Origin: Parapristionchus giblindavisi
Lineage: Eukaryota > Nematoda > Chromadorea > Rhabditida > Diplogasteridae
Direction: 5' to 3'
DNA: 64,000 bases
Assembly: GCA_943737045.1 (NCBI GenBank)
Contig: CALSFV010000211.1
Coordinates: forward strand, 1,520,501-1,584,500
Shown: positions 37,101 through 46,200 of the stretch, in pieces
Layout of the letters: every line of letters begins with the position of its first letter
Numbering within the stretch: the stretch's first letter is position 1
The notes under the pieces: generated by a model
The model's database searches: none
The model's input: only the letters and a program-made list of their open reading frames with translations
What the model was told of the DNA's origin: nothing
Program-made: the position numbers and the translations under genes

Positions 37101-37997
37101 CTGCCTTCGCACGTAATTCTGAAAAGTTGCTGGCAAATGAATAACTAAATAAATAATACATTAAAATATAGTAAATAAATAATAATATTAATTTTCCCCC
37201 AATCGCCGATTTAGGGAATAACATTACTTCAATATACCGCCTCTTTCGGAGGCGATTCACTCATAGGCATGGTCGAAAAGTACGTTACAAAGTACCAAGT
37301 CTGATCGCATTTCGAATCAAAATTTCCAAAAAAAAACGAACAAAACCTGACCGCATTTTGAAAACCAATAACCTAGCTATTCTATATCTAAAGAGAGAGG
37401 AAATCGAAGTACATAATGTTAGCACTGTTGACAGGGCATTCTATTATTAGTATTCACTCAATTCCTCTCACTCCTATCCTTGGCTATCAAAGGCTAGCAA
37501 AGATTGCATTGTGCTGTACGAAAATTGCGAAAAAAAATTGAAAGACAAGCGAGATAGTGTGTAAAACGAGGAGAATTTTCTTTGCTTTTTAGCGAATTTT
37601 GAACAGTATTTGTAAAATACGAATGTCGCAGTTTGTAACGCACTTTTCGGCTTATGGTTTGAATAAATGCAATTAAATACTGAAGAGGCCCAACCCACAT
37701 GGGGCGGTTCCGGTGTCTAGAACCGAGGGCCGAAACATCGGACCGCGTTTGTTTTGCTTATAGTCGCCTTTTCATTTCTTTTTTTTATGTTTGTTCATAG
37801 TCATGAACAATTTCGTCCTCCTTCTCTCTCATTAATTAAATGAATCACACCCACCAGTAACAGATTTCTCGGTCGTCTCCTTGCGAATCTCGACGGTGGC
37901 TTCTTGCGATGCTTCGAACGCTCAAGATACGGACGAGCAAAGGCACGGAATCTCAAAGGGGAATATCGATTAGTTTGATAAGATTATCAGTTGCACC

Positions 37998-38158
37998 CAT
38001 AGGTCGAAAAGTCTGTTACAAAGTACCAAGCCTGACCGGATTTTGAGCCAAAATTTCACAAAAATCGAAAAACCTGACCGGATTTAGAGGCAAATTTGCC
38101 AAAAATCGAAAAACCTGACCGGATTTTGAAAACCGATAATCTATCTATTCGACCTATG
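37998..38158. mobile_element. 161-bp MITE-like repeat, block B copy
   Basis: CATAGGTCGAA start and TTCGACCTATG end, nearly identical to 8137-8297 and at the orthologous intron position, so it was present before the block duplicated. Confidence 0.75.
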
Positions 38159-38279
38159 GCTGCACCTAACATTCATTGCGGAAGATCGCTACAGTAACCC
38201 TTATCCTTCATACGGTAACACTTATTCTTGGAGTCACCATTATATTTGATATATTAACCCTTACCCATGAACCTATATA

Positions 38280-38930
38280 TAGAGAGAGACATCTCGGCTA
38301 TCTCCGATTCCCCGTAGTCCACCTTTACCATACTACTACTGTATGTTGAGTGTACCTACATAGAGACCTAATTCACATTAAACTGTTGTCCATCACCTGC
38401 AATATGCGCGTTTCACCGAAACGCTATATCTTGAGGCATCTCGTCTATCTCCGATTTGTCTATGTAATGGCGCATTACTCATCATATCATATCCTCCCCT
38501 TTACATGCATCGTACGCTGAATGTACCTAGACGCCTAATTGTCAATAAAACTACTGTATACTTCTTATGAGACATTATTTGGAGAAGCTTCGATCGAAAT
38601 ATTTAGTTATTAGACTTCAATTGCACTTAAGCAGTGATAAGAGTAATAAATATTTATCGCATCTTTCAATTTGATGACAAAGTTAAAATAAAATAATTGA
38701 TGGCACAAGTGATAAAATAAGAAGAAGCGAAAAGAACTGTAACAGCTAGGTCACAGTATTAAATTACGAACATAAGAACTAAAGTACACAGGGTTTTGCA
38801 AAGTTACAATAGAATTATCTAAAGAGTTCCATTGAGAAACTATTCTGTTACTTAGAAAGGCTAAAAACTTAGAAGAAGATGATGATATTTGTGACTTAAT
38901 ATTATCAATCAATAATCAATAGATACCGTA
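38280..38930. other. popl-1 intron 1 region of block B, no exon
   Basis: 38280-38580 matches the repeats at 13890-14340. 38590-38930 is AT-rich and has no obvious counterpart in block 1 except its end near exon 1; part (38610-38640) resembles 53555-53585. Exon 2 expected here is absent. Confidence 0.55.
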
Positions 38931-39469
38931 CCGCGAGTAGATCAGCAATCTGTGCCGCTCGCATCTCCACAAACTCGGACACGTTCAATTGCATCTCGTG
39001 CACGGTAGCCGTCTCCATTTCTCCGCGAATCAATCAATAAATCATCGAAATCAATCAATCAATAAATCGATAACATCTTGGTCAGCAACGTCAGCACATA
39101 TACAAGATATCTCATAGGCTAGAATCATACTCGGTTGATCGTTGAAATACAAAATAAATTGTTGAAAAAACAGTGTTTATCAAAGACAAAACACAACTGA
39201 AAAAGGCTGACATCTATGAACAATAATTCAATGGCAAAGAAACAAAACAATCGTAATTGATCTATCCTACAAAACAAATTATTCTAAAGTATAGACTGTA
39301 AACTTGCTCTGCTAATGTGGTGTCCCGAAAAGAAATGAAAAGTATAGAAAAGTGGCGAGAGAGTGTGTGAAATGAGGAGAGTTTGCTCTGCATTTTTCTT
39401 TTTTTTTCGAAACTATGGAAATACACATTATCGATTTAAATCTCTACATCTCTGTCACTCTCTTTCACA

Positions 39470-42400
39470 TCAGACACTACTCTCGCGCGCTTCCGTCAGT
39501 CTTCTCGTTGGGAGGGCGCGTCGCTCCTCGAACAGCAGCGCGTCCTGCAACGATCGAGTTACCGTAATCTATTGATATCGATTGATCGATTACCTCTTGG
39601 AATGGCTCATCCACAATCTCCTCCACTAGTTTCTTCTTCAGTTCCATCTCATCGCTGAACGTACCCGAGATCACTCGTTTGCCCGTCACCGGATCGATAA
39701 TGTTGCCTGCACATTCGTACAATCAATATCAGTATGAGTATCGACAAATTTGACGTCACAAGGAGGTGTTTGCCAAACGTCCTCCACCTACGCTATTATA
39801 AACTAGGAAGATCAAAGATCAAAAGGGATATCGATGGAACATGACAACAGATAATCTAACATTTTTTACGAAATAAACTTTTATAAATTAACATTGTGAA
39901 ACACCGAGGCGACAGGCTAGAATTTTACTTGCATTATAGTCTTTCCACGCCACAATATTCTGGTGTAAGAGAAAAGTTTTCACAAACAAAATTGCGAGAT
40001 TTGTGAAAAAGCAGAATTGAAAATAAGAAGAATTCAAAAGTTGGTCTTAGTTGGATTTAAAATACGGTAGTTTTGGGTATATGACGTCATGACTCATGAG
40101 TTTCGAAAAAATGTTTCAATTATAAATTTTTTATTTTACAACTTTTCAAATCGTTGTTACATGTGTTTTTGCTTTTCCATTGCTGTAAATCGCAGACTGA
40201 TCAGCTCTGATTGTTCGCGATGTGCTTGTCGTCGTTTTTCCTGTTCCATAATGCCACAAATGTCTTGTTTTTAAATTTAACGAAACATCTTTTCAGTTCA
40301 CTGGGTTTTTGATTGTTTTAATATGTTGAGAAGAAGAAGAAAGTTATGAAGAGGAACCAAATTATGAGGATCAGGTGTTAAGCAGGTATTAATTAATATT
40401 CTCCATTCTTTGGTTACAAGTTGACATTGCTTTCTTTGTTTACAAGTTGACATTGAAACAAAAATCTCCCTAGAACGAGAGCAATTAACCGTTCAAATAA
40501 CCTGTTGTTCAAATGTACATTTGCTTAGTTTCGTTGTTTTCAGGTATCTGAAGCGTGAATGCAGTAAGAAGACGTCTGAGAGTTCGTCCGAGACGCACTG
40601 CGCAGTCGGCAATCACGCAGTGTGTCACTGCGTGCTTACGTAGTGTGGCACTGCGTGATTGCCGACTGCGCAGTGCGTCTCGGACGAATTTTCCACTCAA
40701 TGCTCTGTACATTACCTGTTCTTGTAATAAAGCGTGTTCGATATGATTATGTGTTAATTTTCTTCTTGTACGTGGTCGATGGATCCACATTTTATATCTC
40801 TGTTAATGATTGCAGCAACCCAGCGCCAAGAATACTCTCCGGAGAGATCTTCAACGTTTTGATTGCCCCAACAGGTATAAAGATCTTCTTCTTCTTTCTT
40901 CTATCACGGATATTATCGTTGATGGTTGGCGAATATCACGTCTAGAGCATAAAGTTCATTGGGACGCAAATTTTAGCCTTTATGCAATCATCATCAGTTC
41001 ATTTTCAGGTCTCTAAGTTTACCGGTGGAGCTGCTTCGAAGCTCTCCAAGATCTGCCCGCAAGAAGGTCGCCCGTGTTCTGACCGTTATCAACGAGACCC
41101 AAAAGCAATAGCTTGAAATTCTGCAAGGTTCGCATTTCGTAATATTCAATAGTATTTTTATTTAATGTGAGTGTTTTCTGTACCTTTGCATAGTATCCCT
41201 CGTGGTATTTGCACTCTGTCGACCTATTTTATGTAATTGATTGATCTTTTGGCCATTCAGATGGGCCTCCATCGGCCAGATGACCCGGTTTCCCACTGGT
41301 GTCGGAGTCGTCGGTATGCTCGACCCTCCAAGAGCTGAGGTGAGCCGAGTTGTTAAAAATATTGTTTATTACTTCGCAAGAACCCCCTACTATATCTTTG
41401 TTTTGATTTTTTTAAATTTGGACTTACTCGTAAATAACTTTAATACTAATGACAATTGTTGTAAATATTAAGTATATTAATTATACAGCAAATTCACTCG
41501 ATCCGGCAATCGCATCATCATCCGTCGTCTCACCACGCAGGCATACCAAGTGAAACGATGGCTCGTGCAGGTACTGTTGTGTTGCTCTTTTATTTCTAAA
41601 CTTATAGCATACTTAAAATTCTTTGACTTGAAATTTATTTTAAGCCTACTTCAAGTGCAAGAACAATTGACAAAGTGACTTTGACGTCCGGTGACTTCTT
41701 TGACCCTGGCATGTTTTGAAAACGGATTTGAAATCAGCGCGTTCGACTTAGTATACCTACCAATTTTCGTGGGGATCGTGGGATGTACGTCATGACGGTT
41801 CCCAAGTCATTGATCGAAGTGCTGTCCTTTAAAGAAATGATAGAGGTCTGAAACCAGATGTCAGTCAAAGTTAGAGCCGGAGGGGTCAGTCAGGGGTCAG
41901 AGTGAGAGCCAGTCAGAGCCACTTCATGCGAAAGGAAGTTGAAAATGACGATTTTTAAGCGAAAATAACGAATTTTGTAAATCTATTTCGGGAATTCTCC
42001 CACTATATAAAAATAGGGTACCGAAAATGTATGAAGTCGATGATTGCCGAGTTCTTCCAGTGCTACGAAGATGTGATTTTTCAAATCAATTAATACGTCT
42101 AAAGCAATCAATAATTTATTTTTAAATGTAATTGATATTCTAGACTGGTGACGGTACGAACGACGCGCCCGCTCTCAAGAAGGCCGATAATGGTATCGCC
42201 GTGGTTCCCGGAGCCGCCGCATGGTCAAGCCCGCCTCCGAAGTTCTTCTCGCCGACACAGGTACGGTAGTGCCGAATGGGCTTACGATATTCTGTGAATA
42301 CTGTAGGATGCAGGGTCATTTTTATTTATATTTTGGATGTAAATAAATGTCATTTCGTTTGAGGCTAGCTCATGCCGATGAGAGTGGGTTACATTACGTA

Positions 42401-44983
42401 GAACTTAATCAGGGTCTTTGAGATAATTATGGAGTTAGGCCATTAGTAATTGATGTTATATACTTTTAATTCAAGTGCAATGGTTGAATATATAATTTAT
42501 GTATAATTTAATTATTAAGAACAAGTTGAGAAACATTATTAGTCTATGTTCTTTCTATGATATTATTATTTTATTGAAAATATATGGTACTCTCCTTCAG
42601 ATTCATTCTTCATGTGCAACTTCCTTCTCCCCGTTCTTCCATCACTTCATCTAGAACCGTCTTCATTCAAGAGTTTTTCTTCATCGCTCGTTCATTTGTT
42701 CATTATGTTTATTTTTCTCACGTTTACATGTGATATATTGTTAACATCATTTCCAATATGTTCATTTGATGATCATTCTGTTTCAATTTTCATGTGAAGT
42801 TTGTATATATATATCATCATGTTAGTAAAGATTTTGTATCGATTTGGCGGCAGAGTATGCAACAAGTGTTAGAAGTCACTTTGCATCTCTGGTACGCTTT
42901 TTTTTGTTCACTTTTGTTGCGATAAATTTTGATTTAAATGGAGCTTATACGAATGAATAGCATGGTGTGGATACTGTACCCTGGTGGGGGGCGGGGCTAG
43001 CTCGTTTGACTAACCCTCAGAACATTGTGACGCGTCAAATGAGATGAAATTAATGAATATTTCAACCGATCTGCACGTAAAAATGCATAGCCGAGGTTTT
43101 GTGAAGACGTTAATTAAATTACTAGGCACGGAAGCATTGGTGAGGGGGGAGAATGGTCGCCGCTAAATGACTGATTAGTCGGGGTGTACTGATTATGAGG
43201 TCTAACAATGATATTATCTTACCGTATTTGAAGACGACCTTCTCGACCCGATGGGAGACGCTCTCAGATGGTCGCTGGGATTCATCCAATTGATGAATGA
43301 GTACGGTATCGCCGAGACCACCCTGGAACAGGAAGTACCTATACTGGAAATCACTTTCATGATGAATTTGTAAAAATCAAGCTGTTTTTTTTTTTTGCTT
43401 TTTCAGCCATCCACACTCGCAGATTTGCTGCACGCCGTACATGTTTTATGAGGAACTTGTCCACGTATGCTTGGAATATCGATTGATTAACCAATACCAA
43501 TATCGATTGATTGATCAATATCGATTGATTGAACAATATCGATTGATTAACCAATATCGATTGATTGAACAATATCGATTGATTAACCAATATCGATTGA
43601 TTAACCAATATCGATTGATTAACCAATATCGATTGATTAACCAATATCGATTGATTAACCAATATCGATTTATTGACCAATATCGATTTATTGACCAATA
43701 TCGATTGATTAACCAATATCGATTGATTAACCAATATCGATTTATTGACCAATATCGATTGATTAACAAATACCAATATCGATTGATTAACCAATATCGA
43801 TTGATTAACCAATATCGATTGATTAGCCAATATCGATTTATTGACCAATATCGATTTTTTGACCAATATCGATTGATTAACCACTCACCACTGAATGTCT
43901 ATCGATCGCCCAAAAGTCGAAGCTGAGCGCAAAGTACTTCTTGAGGTACATGTTGAACTCGTTCATTTGAGCGCGGACCTGAATAAATGAAATTTATCGA
44001 TTTATTGATTAATAAGCATCAGTTCACGATAGTTTTATTGCGTAAGTGAGTGTCACCACCTTAAAGATGGAGGCCCTCGAATGTCTATGCAAATACGTAA
44101 CATCATTTGTGCAAGAGATTAGTGATATGCAAGAAATTAGCGTGGCCAGGCATCTATCCCTTGGTGTAGTGGTAAATGCGCTGTCTAGTTAGCGTAACGT
44201 TGCGCGTTCGAAACGTATTGCCGAACTTTCTTATTTTCAAAATTTCGCGCCTTTGCCTGTACATCAAGCATGATTCGTTCATGATTCTAGCGATCAATGA
44301 GCTGAATTAGCATAAAATAATCTATGAACGGTATGCAGAATCACTTTGGCTATATTTCTGTCTTCACAGTTTGTTCACGAAAATATTCGCCGGACACCAC
44401 CTTTAACCCTTAATTCATTTCCCGATTTTTCCTATGCCCCGCACCATTCTGGTAATTCAAAACTTAGTGTCTTTATCGTTTTGACTTGAAGTAGACTTAT
44501 AATAAACTTCAAGTCAGTGACATGTTTTAGTAGACTTTAAGTTTTGAAATAGCAGAGAGGGGGGGCGGCGAAATACTTCGGGAGAAGTGAGGTTATTGTG
44601 ATTGAGTTTTGAAATACCAGAGAGGGATGCAGCGAAATACTTCGGGAGAAGTGAGGTTATTGTGATTGAGTTTTGAAATACCAGAGAGGGGGGCAGCGAA
44701 ATACTTCGGGAGAAGTGAGGTTATTGTGATTGAGTTTTGAAATACCAGAGCACTCTTGTTCTGCTCTGCACACCATTCCACTCAATTTTCAAAAGGAACT
44801 ATATATTCTTATTAATTGTCTAGTTCTCGTCGACTCTTCCCTTATAATATCACGTCGCCCATGTACACCACTCACCATAGCACAGGGGATTCGCTCGATG
44901 CCAATAGTCGTCATCTGCACCACCTTCCCGAGCAGAATCTCCTTTCCGACCTTGGATGCGATCACGTTCGTACGGTGGGTCAT
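39470..44983 (-). CDS. mrps-17: Mitochondrial ribosomal protein S17, intact copy B
   Basis: Exons 44876-44983, 43889-43978, 43223-43322, 39594-39706 and 39470-39544 have exactly the lengths and phases of copy A and encode 161 aa. Differences are mild substitutions (IERIPCAM, LKKYFALSFDF, VLIHQLDESQ). Intron 3 is over 3.5 kb because it holds the 3,079-bp element 39951-43029 with captured gene pieces. Intron 2 ends beside an 18-bp minisatellite that reaches the exon 2 donor. Splice sites are consensus, so it may still be expressed if the long intron is removed. popl-1 exon 1 starts about 450 bp downstream on the same strand, and the unidentified gene at 46201-48605 lies upstream. Confidence 0.87.
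40583..40688. repeat. 106-bp hairpin with ~41-bp perfect stem
   Basis: TTCGTCCGAGACGCACTGCG starts the left arm, and its reverse complement ends the right arm. About 41 bp pair without mismatch around a loop of about 24 nt. GC-rich, unlike its surroundings. It lies inside the CACAAT element, just upstream of the captured exons. Confidence 0.8.
40818..40874 (+). pseudogene. Unidentified exon-like segment in the CACAAT element
   Basis: A TTGCAG acceptor and a GTATAAAG donor bracket a 57-nt open segment reading QPSAKNTLRRDLQRFDCPNR in one frame. It precedes the rpl-35-like exon on the same strand. I cannot assign it. Confidence 0.3.
41009..41105 (+). pseudogene. rpl-35 (ribosomal protein L35) exon fragment
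   Basis: Starts after a TTTTCAG acceptor and reads VSKFTGGAASKLSKI, then in the next frame KKVARVLTVINETQKQ and a TAG. Both halves are the conserved central part of eukaryotic ribosomal protein L35 (..VTGGAASKLSKI..ARVLTVINQTQ..). The frame changes between them by a two-base loss, so it is dead. The preserved acceptor shows it was copied from genomic DNA, not from mRNA. Captured inside the element 39951-43029. Confidence 0.85.
41261..42260 (+). pseudogene. SERCA-type P2 ATPase exon fragments
   Basis: Three exon-like pieces in the order found in P2A calcium ATPases: 41261-41339 (VGVVGMLDPPRAE, then a GTGAGC donor), 41489-41570 (weak RSGNRIII similarity to the AGIRV..ITGD region) and 42144-42260 (TGDGTNDAPALKKAD, the hinge motif, then VKPASEVLLADT in a shifted frame). 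The catalytic DKTGT region and membrane segments are missing. Frame breaks and gaps show it is non-functional. Introns between pieces indicate a genomic, not processed, source. The first and third pieces are convincing; the second is tentative. Confidence 0.75.
41940..42035 (+). repeat. ~100-bp dispersed repeat ending ACCGAAAATGTATGA
   Basis: Shares 'aagcgaaaataacga', 'cccactatataaaa' and 'accgaaaatgtatga' in order with 47860-47955, 48270-48390 and 62850-62955. Short, non-coding, no clear terminal repeats. Confidence 0.65.
43483..43880. repeat. 18-bp minisatellite AATATCGATTGATTAACC, about 22 units
   Basis: Tandem units with variants (TTTATTGACC, GATTGAACA). It fills mrps-17 intron 2 of block B from near the acceptor side up to the exon 2 donor at 43888. 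Block A has only one or two units there (about 27195-27235). Open frames across it are repeat artefacts. Confidence 0.9.
44157..44226 (+). tRNA. tRNA-like sequence, probably pseudogene or SINE head
   Basis: TTGGTGTAGTGGTAAATGCGC fits an A box in part (TGGTGTAGTGGT) and CGTTCGAAACG fits a B box, 40 nt apart. An anticodon stem CGCT/AGCG is possible but the acceptor ends do not pair. It lies in mrps-17 intron 1 of block B and is not in block A at the same place. Confidence 0.35.
44545..44752. repeat. ~63-bp tandem repeat, three to four units
   Basis: Units contain GAGTTTTGAAATACCAGAG, 'gcagcgaaatacttcggg' and 'agaagtgaggttattgtgatt'. In block A intron 1 one unit is present in the opposite orientation (about 26755-26812), so the array expanded after the blocks separated. 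Confidence 0.8.
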
Positions 44984-45050
44984 CCTGGGTGTGAATTCAA
45001 TCAGTAAGATCTTCCAATTCAATCAATAAGATCTTTCAATTCAATCAATA

Positions 45051-45757
45051 CTCCGGTATTTTTACTCGCGGGGCACACCGTTCAATCCCGTGGTGTACGC
45101 CGTGGAGTGCACCGCGGTGCAGAACTCTTAGACGGTGTACCTCGCGAGCTGCAGCTCTCGACGGTGTGCCCCACGGGGTGGAAGGGACGGTGTATCCCGC
45201 GAGATTTGATGCCCATCCCCGCGAGGTACACCGTCTCTTCCACACCGTGGTGTTCCTCGCGGTGTATCCCGCGAGATTTGATGCCCATCCCCGCGAGGTA
45301 CACCGTCTCTTCCACACCGTGGTGTTCCTCGCGGTGTATCCCGCGAGATTTGATGCCCATCCCCGCGAGGTACACCGTCTCTTCCACACCGTGGTGTTCC
45401 TCGCGGTGTATCCCGCGAGATTTGATGCCCATCCCCGCGAGGTACATACACCGTCTCTTCCACACCGTGGTGTTCCTCGCGGTGTATCCCGCGAGATTTG
45501 ATGCCCATCCCCGCGAGGTACACCGTCTCTTCCACACCGTGGTGTTCCTCGCGGTGTTTCCCGCGAGATTTGATGCCCATCCCCGCGAGGTACACCGTCT
45601 CTTCCACACCGTGGTGTTCCTCGCGGTGTATCCCGCGAGATTTGATGCCCATCCCCGCGAGGTACACCGTCTCTTCCACACCGTGGTGCTCCTCGCGGTG
45701 TACCCCGCGAGATTTCGCCTCTCAACGGTGTGCCCCGCGAGCAAAAAAATACCGGAG
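45051..45757. mobile_element. 707-bp foldback element with TA duplication and a 72-bp minisatellite
   Basis: The tips are CTCCGGTATTTTT, then CTCGCGGGGCACACCG, and the reverse complement at the right. TA is present on both sides (45049-45050, 45758-45759). The interior is about seven 72-bp GC-rich units (from 45195) containing CGCGAGATTTGATGCCCATC and 'ccgtctcttccacaccgtgg', each with its own small inverted repeats (CCGCGAGG..). As 72 is a multiple of three, all frames stay open for hundreds of bases; these are not genes. It lies between the unidentified gene and mrps-17 exon 1. Confidence 0.85.
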
Positions 45758-45759
45758 TA

Positions 45760-46200
45760 CAATCATTCAATTCACTTCTCCATCTTCAATCAATCAATAA
45801 GATACAGTATCTGGTCTTGAACCAGTCATGATCGCACCAACAACAGCGCACAAGCATTAATATTTAACGAGCTATGCGATCATCGATCTTGGATACCTGA
45901 TAAAACGGGAAAGATAGAGATGATAGAATGAGCACGAATAAAATATAGATCAATCAATATTACGGCAAAAATCGATAAACGAACAATATTTCAATTCGAA
46001 TTCAAAACAACCTTATACTACATCAACACTGAATACATACTTACAAAGAATGACAACATAGTGGTTAATCAATAAGATCTTTCAATTCAATCAATTAAAT
46101 CTTCCAATCCAATTTCTCAATTCACTTCTCCATCTCCAATCAAACAATAAGATCAAAATGATCAATATACATGGGAATACGGTAGATACCCAACATCACA
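45760..46200. other. Intergenic sequence between the unidentified gene and mrps-17 (block B)
   Basis: AT-rich, with inverse copies of the GAATTGAAAGATCTTATTGA repeat and a segment (45800-46060) matching 26020-26240 in block A in reverse. No exon seen. Confidence 0.5.

Larger units (their letters stand above)
30580..39018 (-). pseudogene. popl-1: popl-1 copy 2 (block B), damaged
   Basis: Exons, 5' to 3': 38932-39018, then 37855-37951, 37039-37118, 36787-36898, 36480-36615, 36067-36127, 35593-35710, 35267-35356, 34957-35053, 34763-34877, 34306-34395, 34180-34257, 33745-33878, 33566-33679, 32994-33132, 32697-32820, 32317-32389, about 31998-32150, about 31603-31720, 31282-31422, 30705-30830, 30580-30646. 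It is nearly identical to copy 1 over about 5.8 kb (32500-38270). Exon 2 (LPRHMRRRAMSH) is missing: after 38276 the sequence joins popl-1 intron 1 repeats. Like copy 1 it carries the TGA in exon 35267-35356 and the frame break in 34957-35053. Its own lesions are a one-base insertion giving TAG after LVRD (about 32110), a deletion and lost GT donor in the exon near 31603, and a GT-to-AT donor after 32697. The acceptor at 31423 and the donor at 36478 are intact, unlike copy 1. Confidence 0.85.
39951..43029. mobile_element. 3,079-bp element with CACAAT ends carrying host gene fragments
   Basis: The left tip is CACAATATTCTGG; the right tip, reverse complemented, is CACAATGTTCTGAGG, so 12 terminal bases match with one mismatch. 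ACGC flanks both sides (39947-39950 and 43030-43033). The corresponding intron in block A is uninterrupted around 27655-27670, giving an empty site. Inside, on the plus strand, are exon-like pieces with AG acceptors and GT donors from at least two host genes (rpl-35-like and SERCA-like). No transposase was recognised. The CACAATG-like tips recall Transib elements, whose duplications are usually 5 bp, so the family is uncertain. Confidence 0.75.

Noticed and set aside
42144..42260. Intact P-type ATPase gene
   Set aside because: Only hinge and nearby pieces are present, the frame shifts within the exon, and no DKTGT or membrane segments are found.
39951..43029. Firm assignment of the cargo element to Transib or CACTA
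   Set aside because: The CACAAT tips are suggestive, but the visible duplication is 4 bp and no transposase is present, so the superfamily is left open.
43483..43880. Regular repeats that might look like a CRISPR array
   Set aside because: Units are contiguous with no unique spacers, the setting is eukaryotic, and there are no cas genes.
43357..43926. Open frames of about 160-175 codons with NQSILV or INQYRL repeats
   Set aside because: Direct product of the 18-bp intronic minisatellite of mrps-17 copy B.
45045..45820. Long open frames (up to about 240 codons) on both strands
   Set aside because: They run through the 72-bp minisatellite; the unit is a multiple of three and lacks stops in several frames, so openness carries no information.
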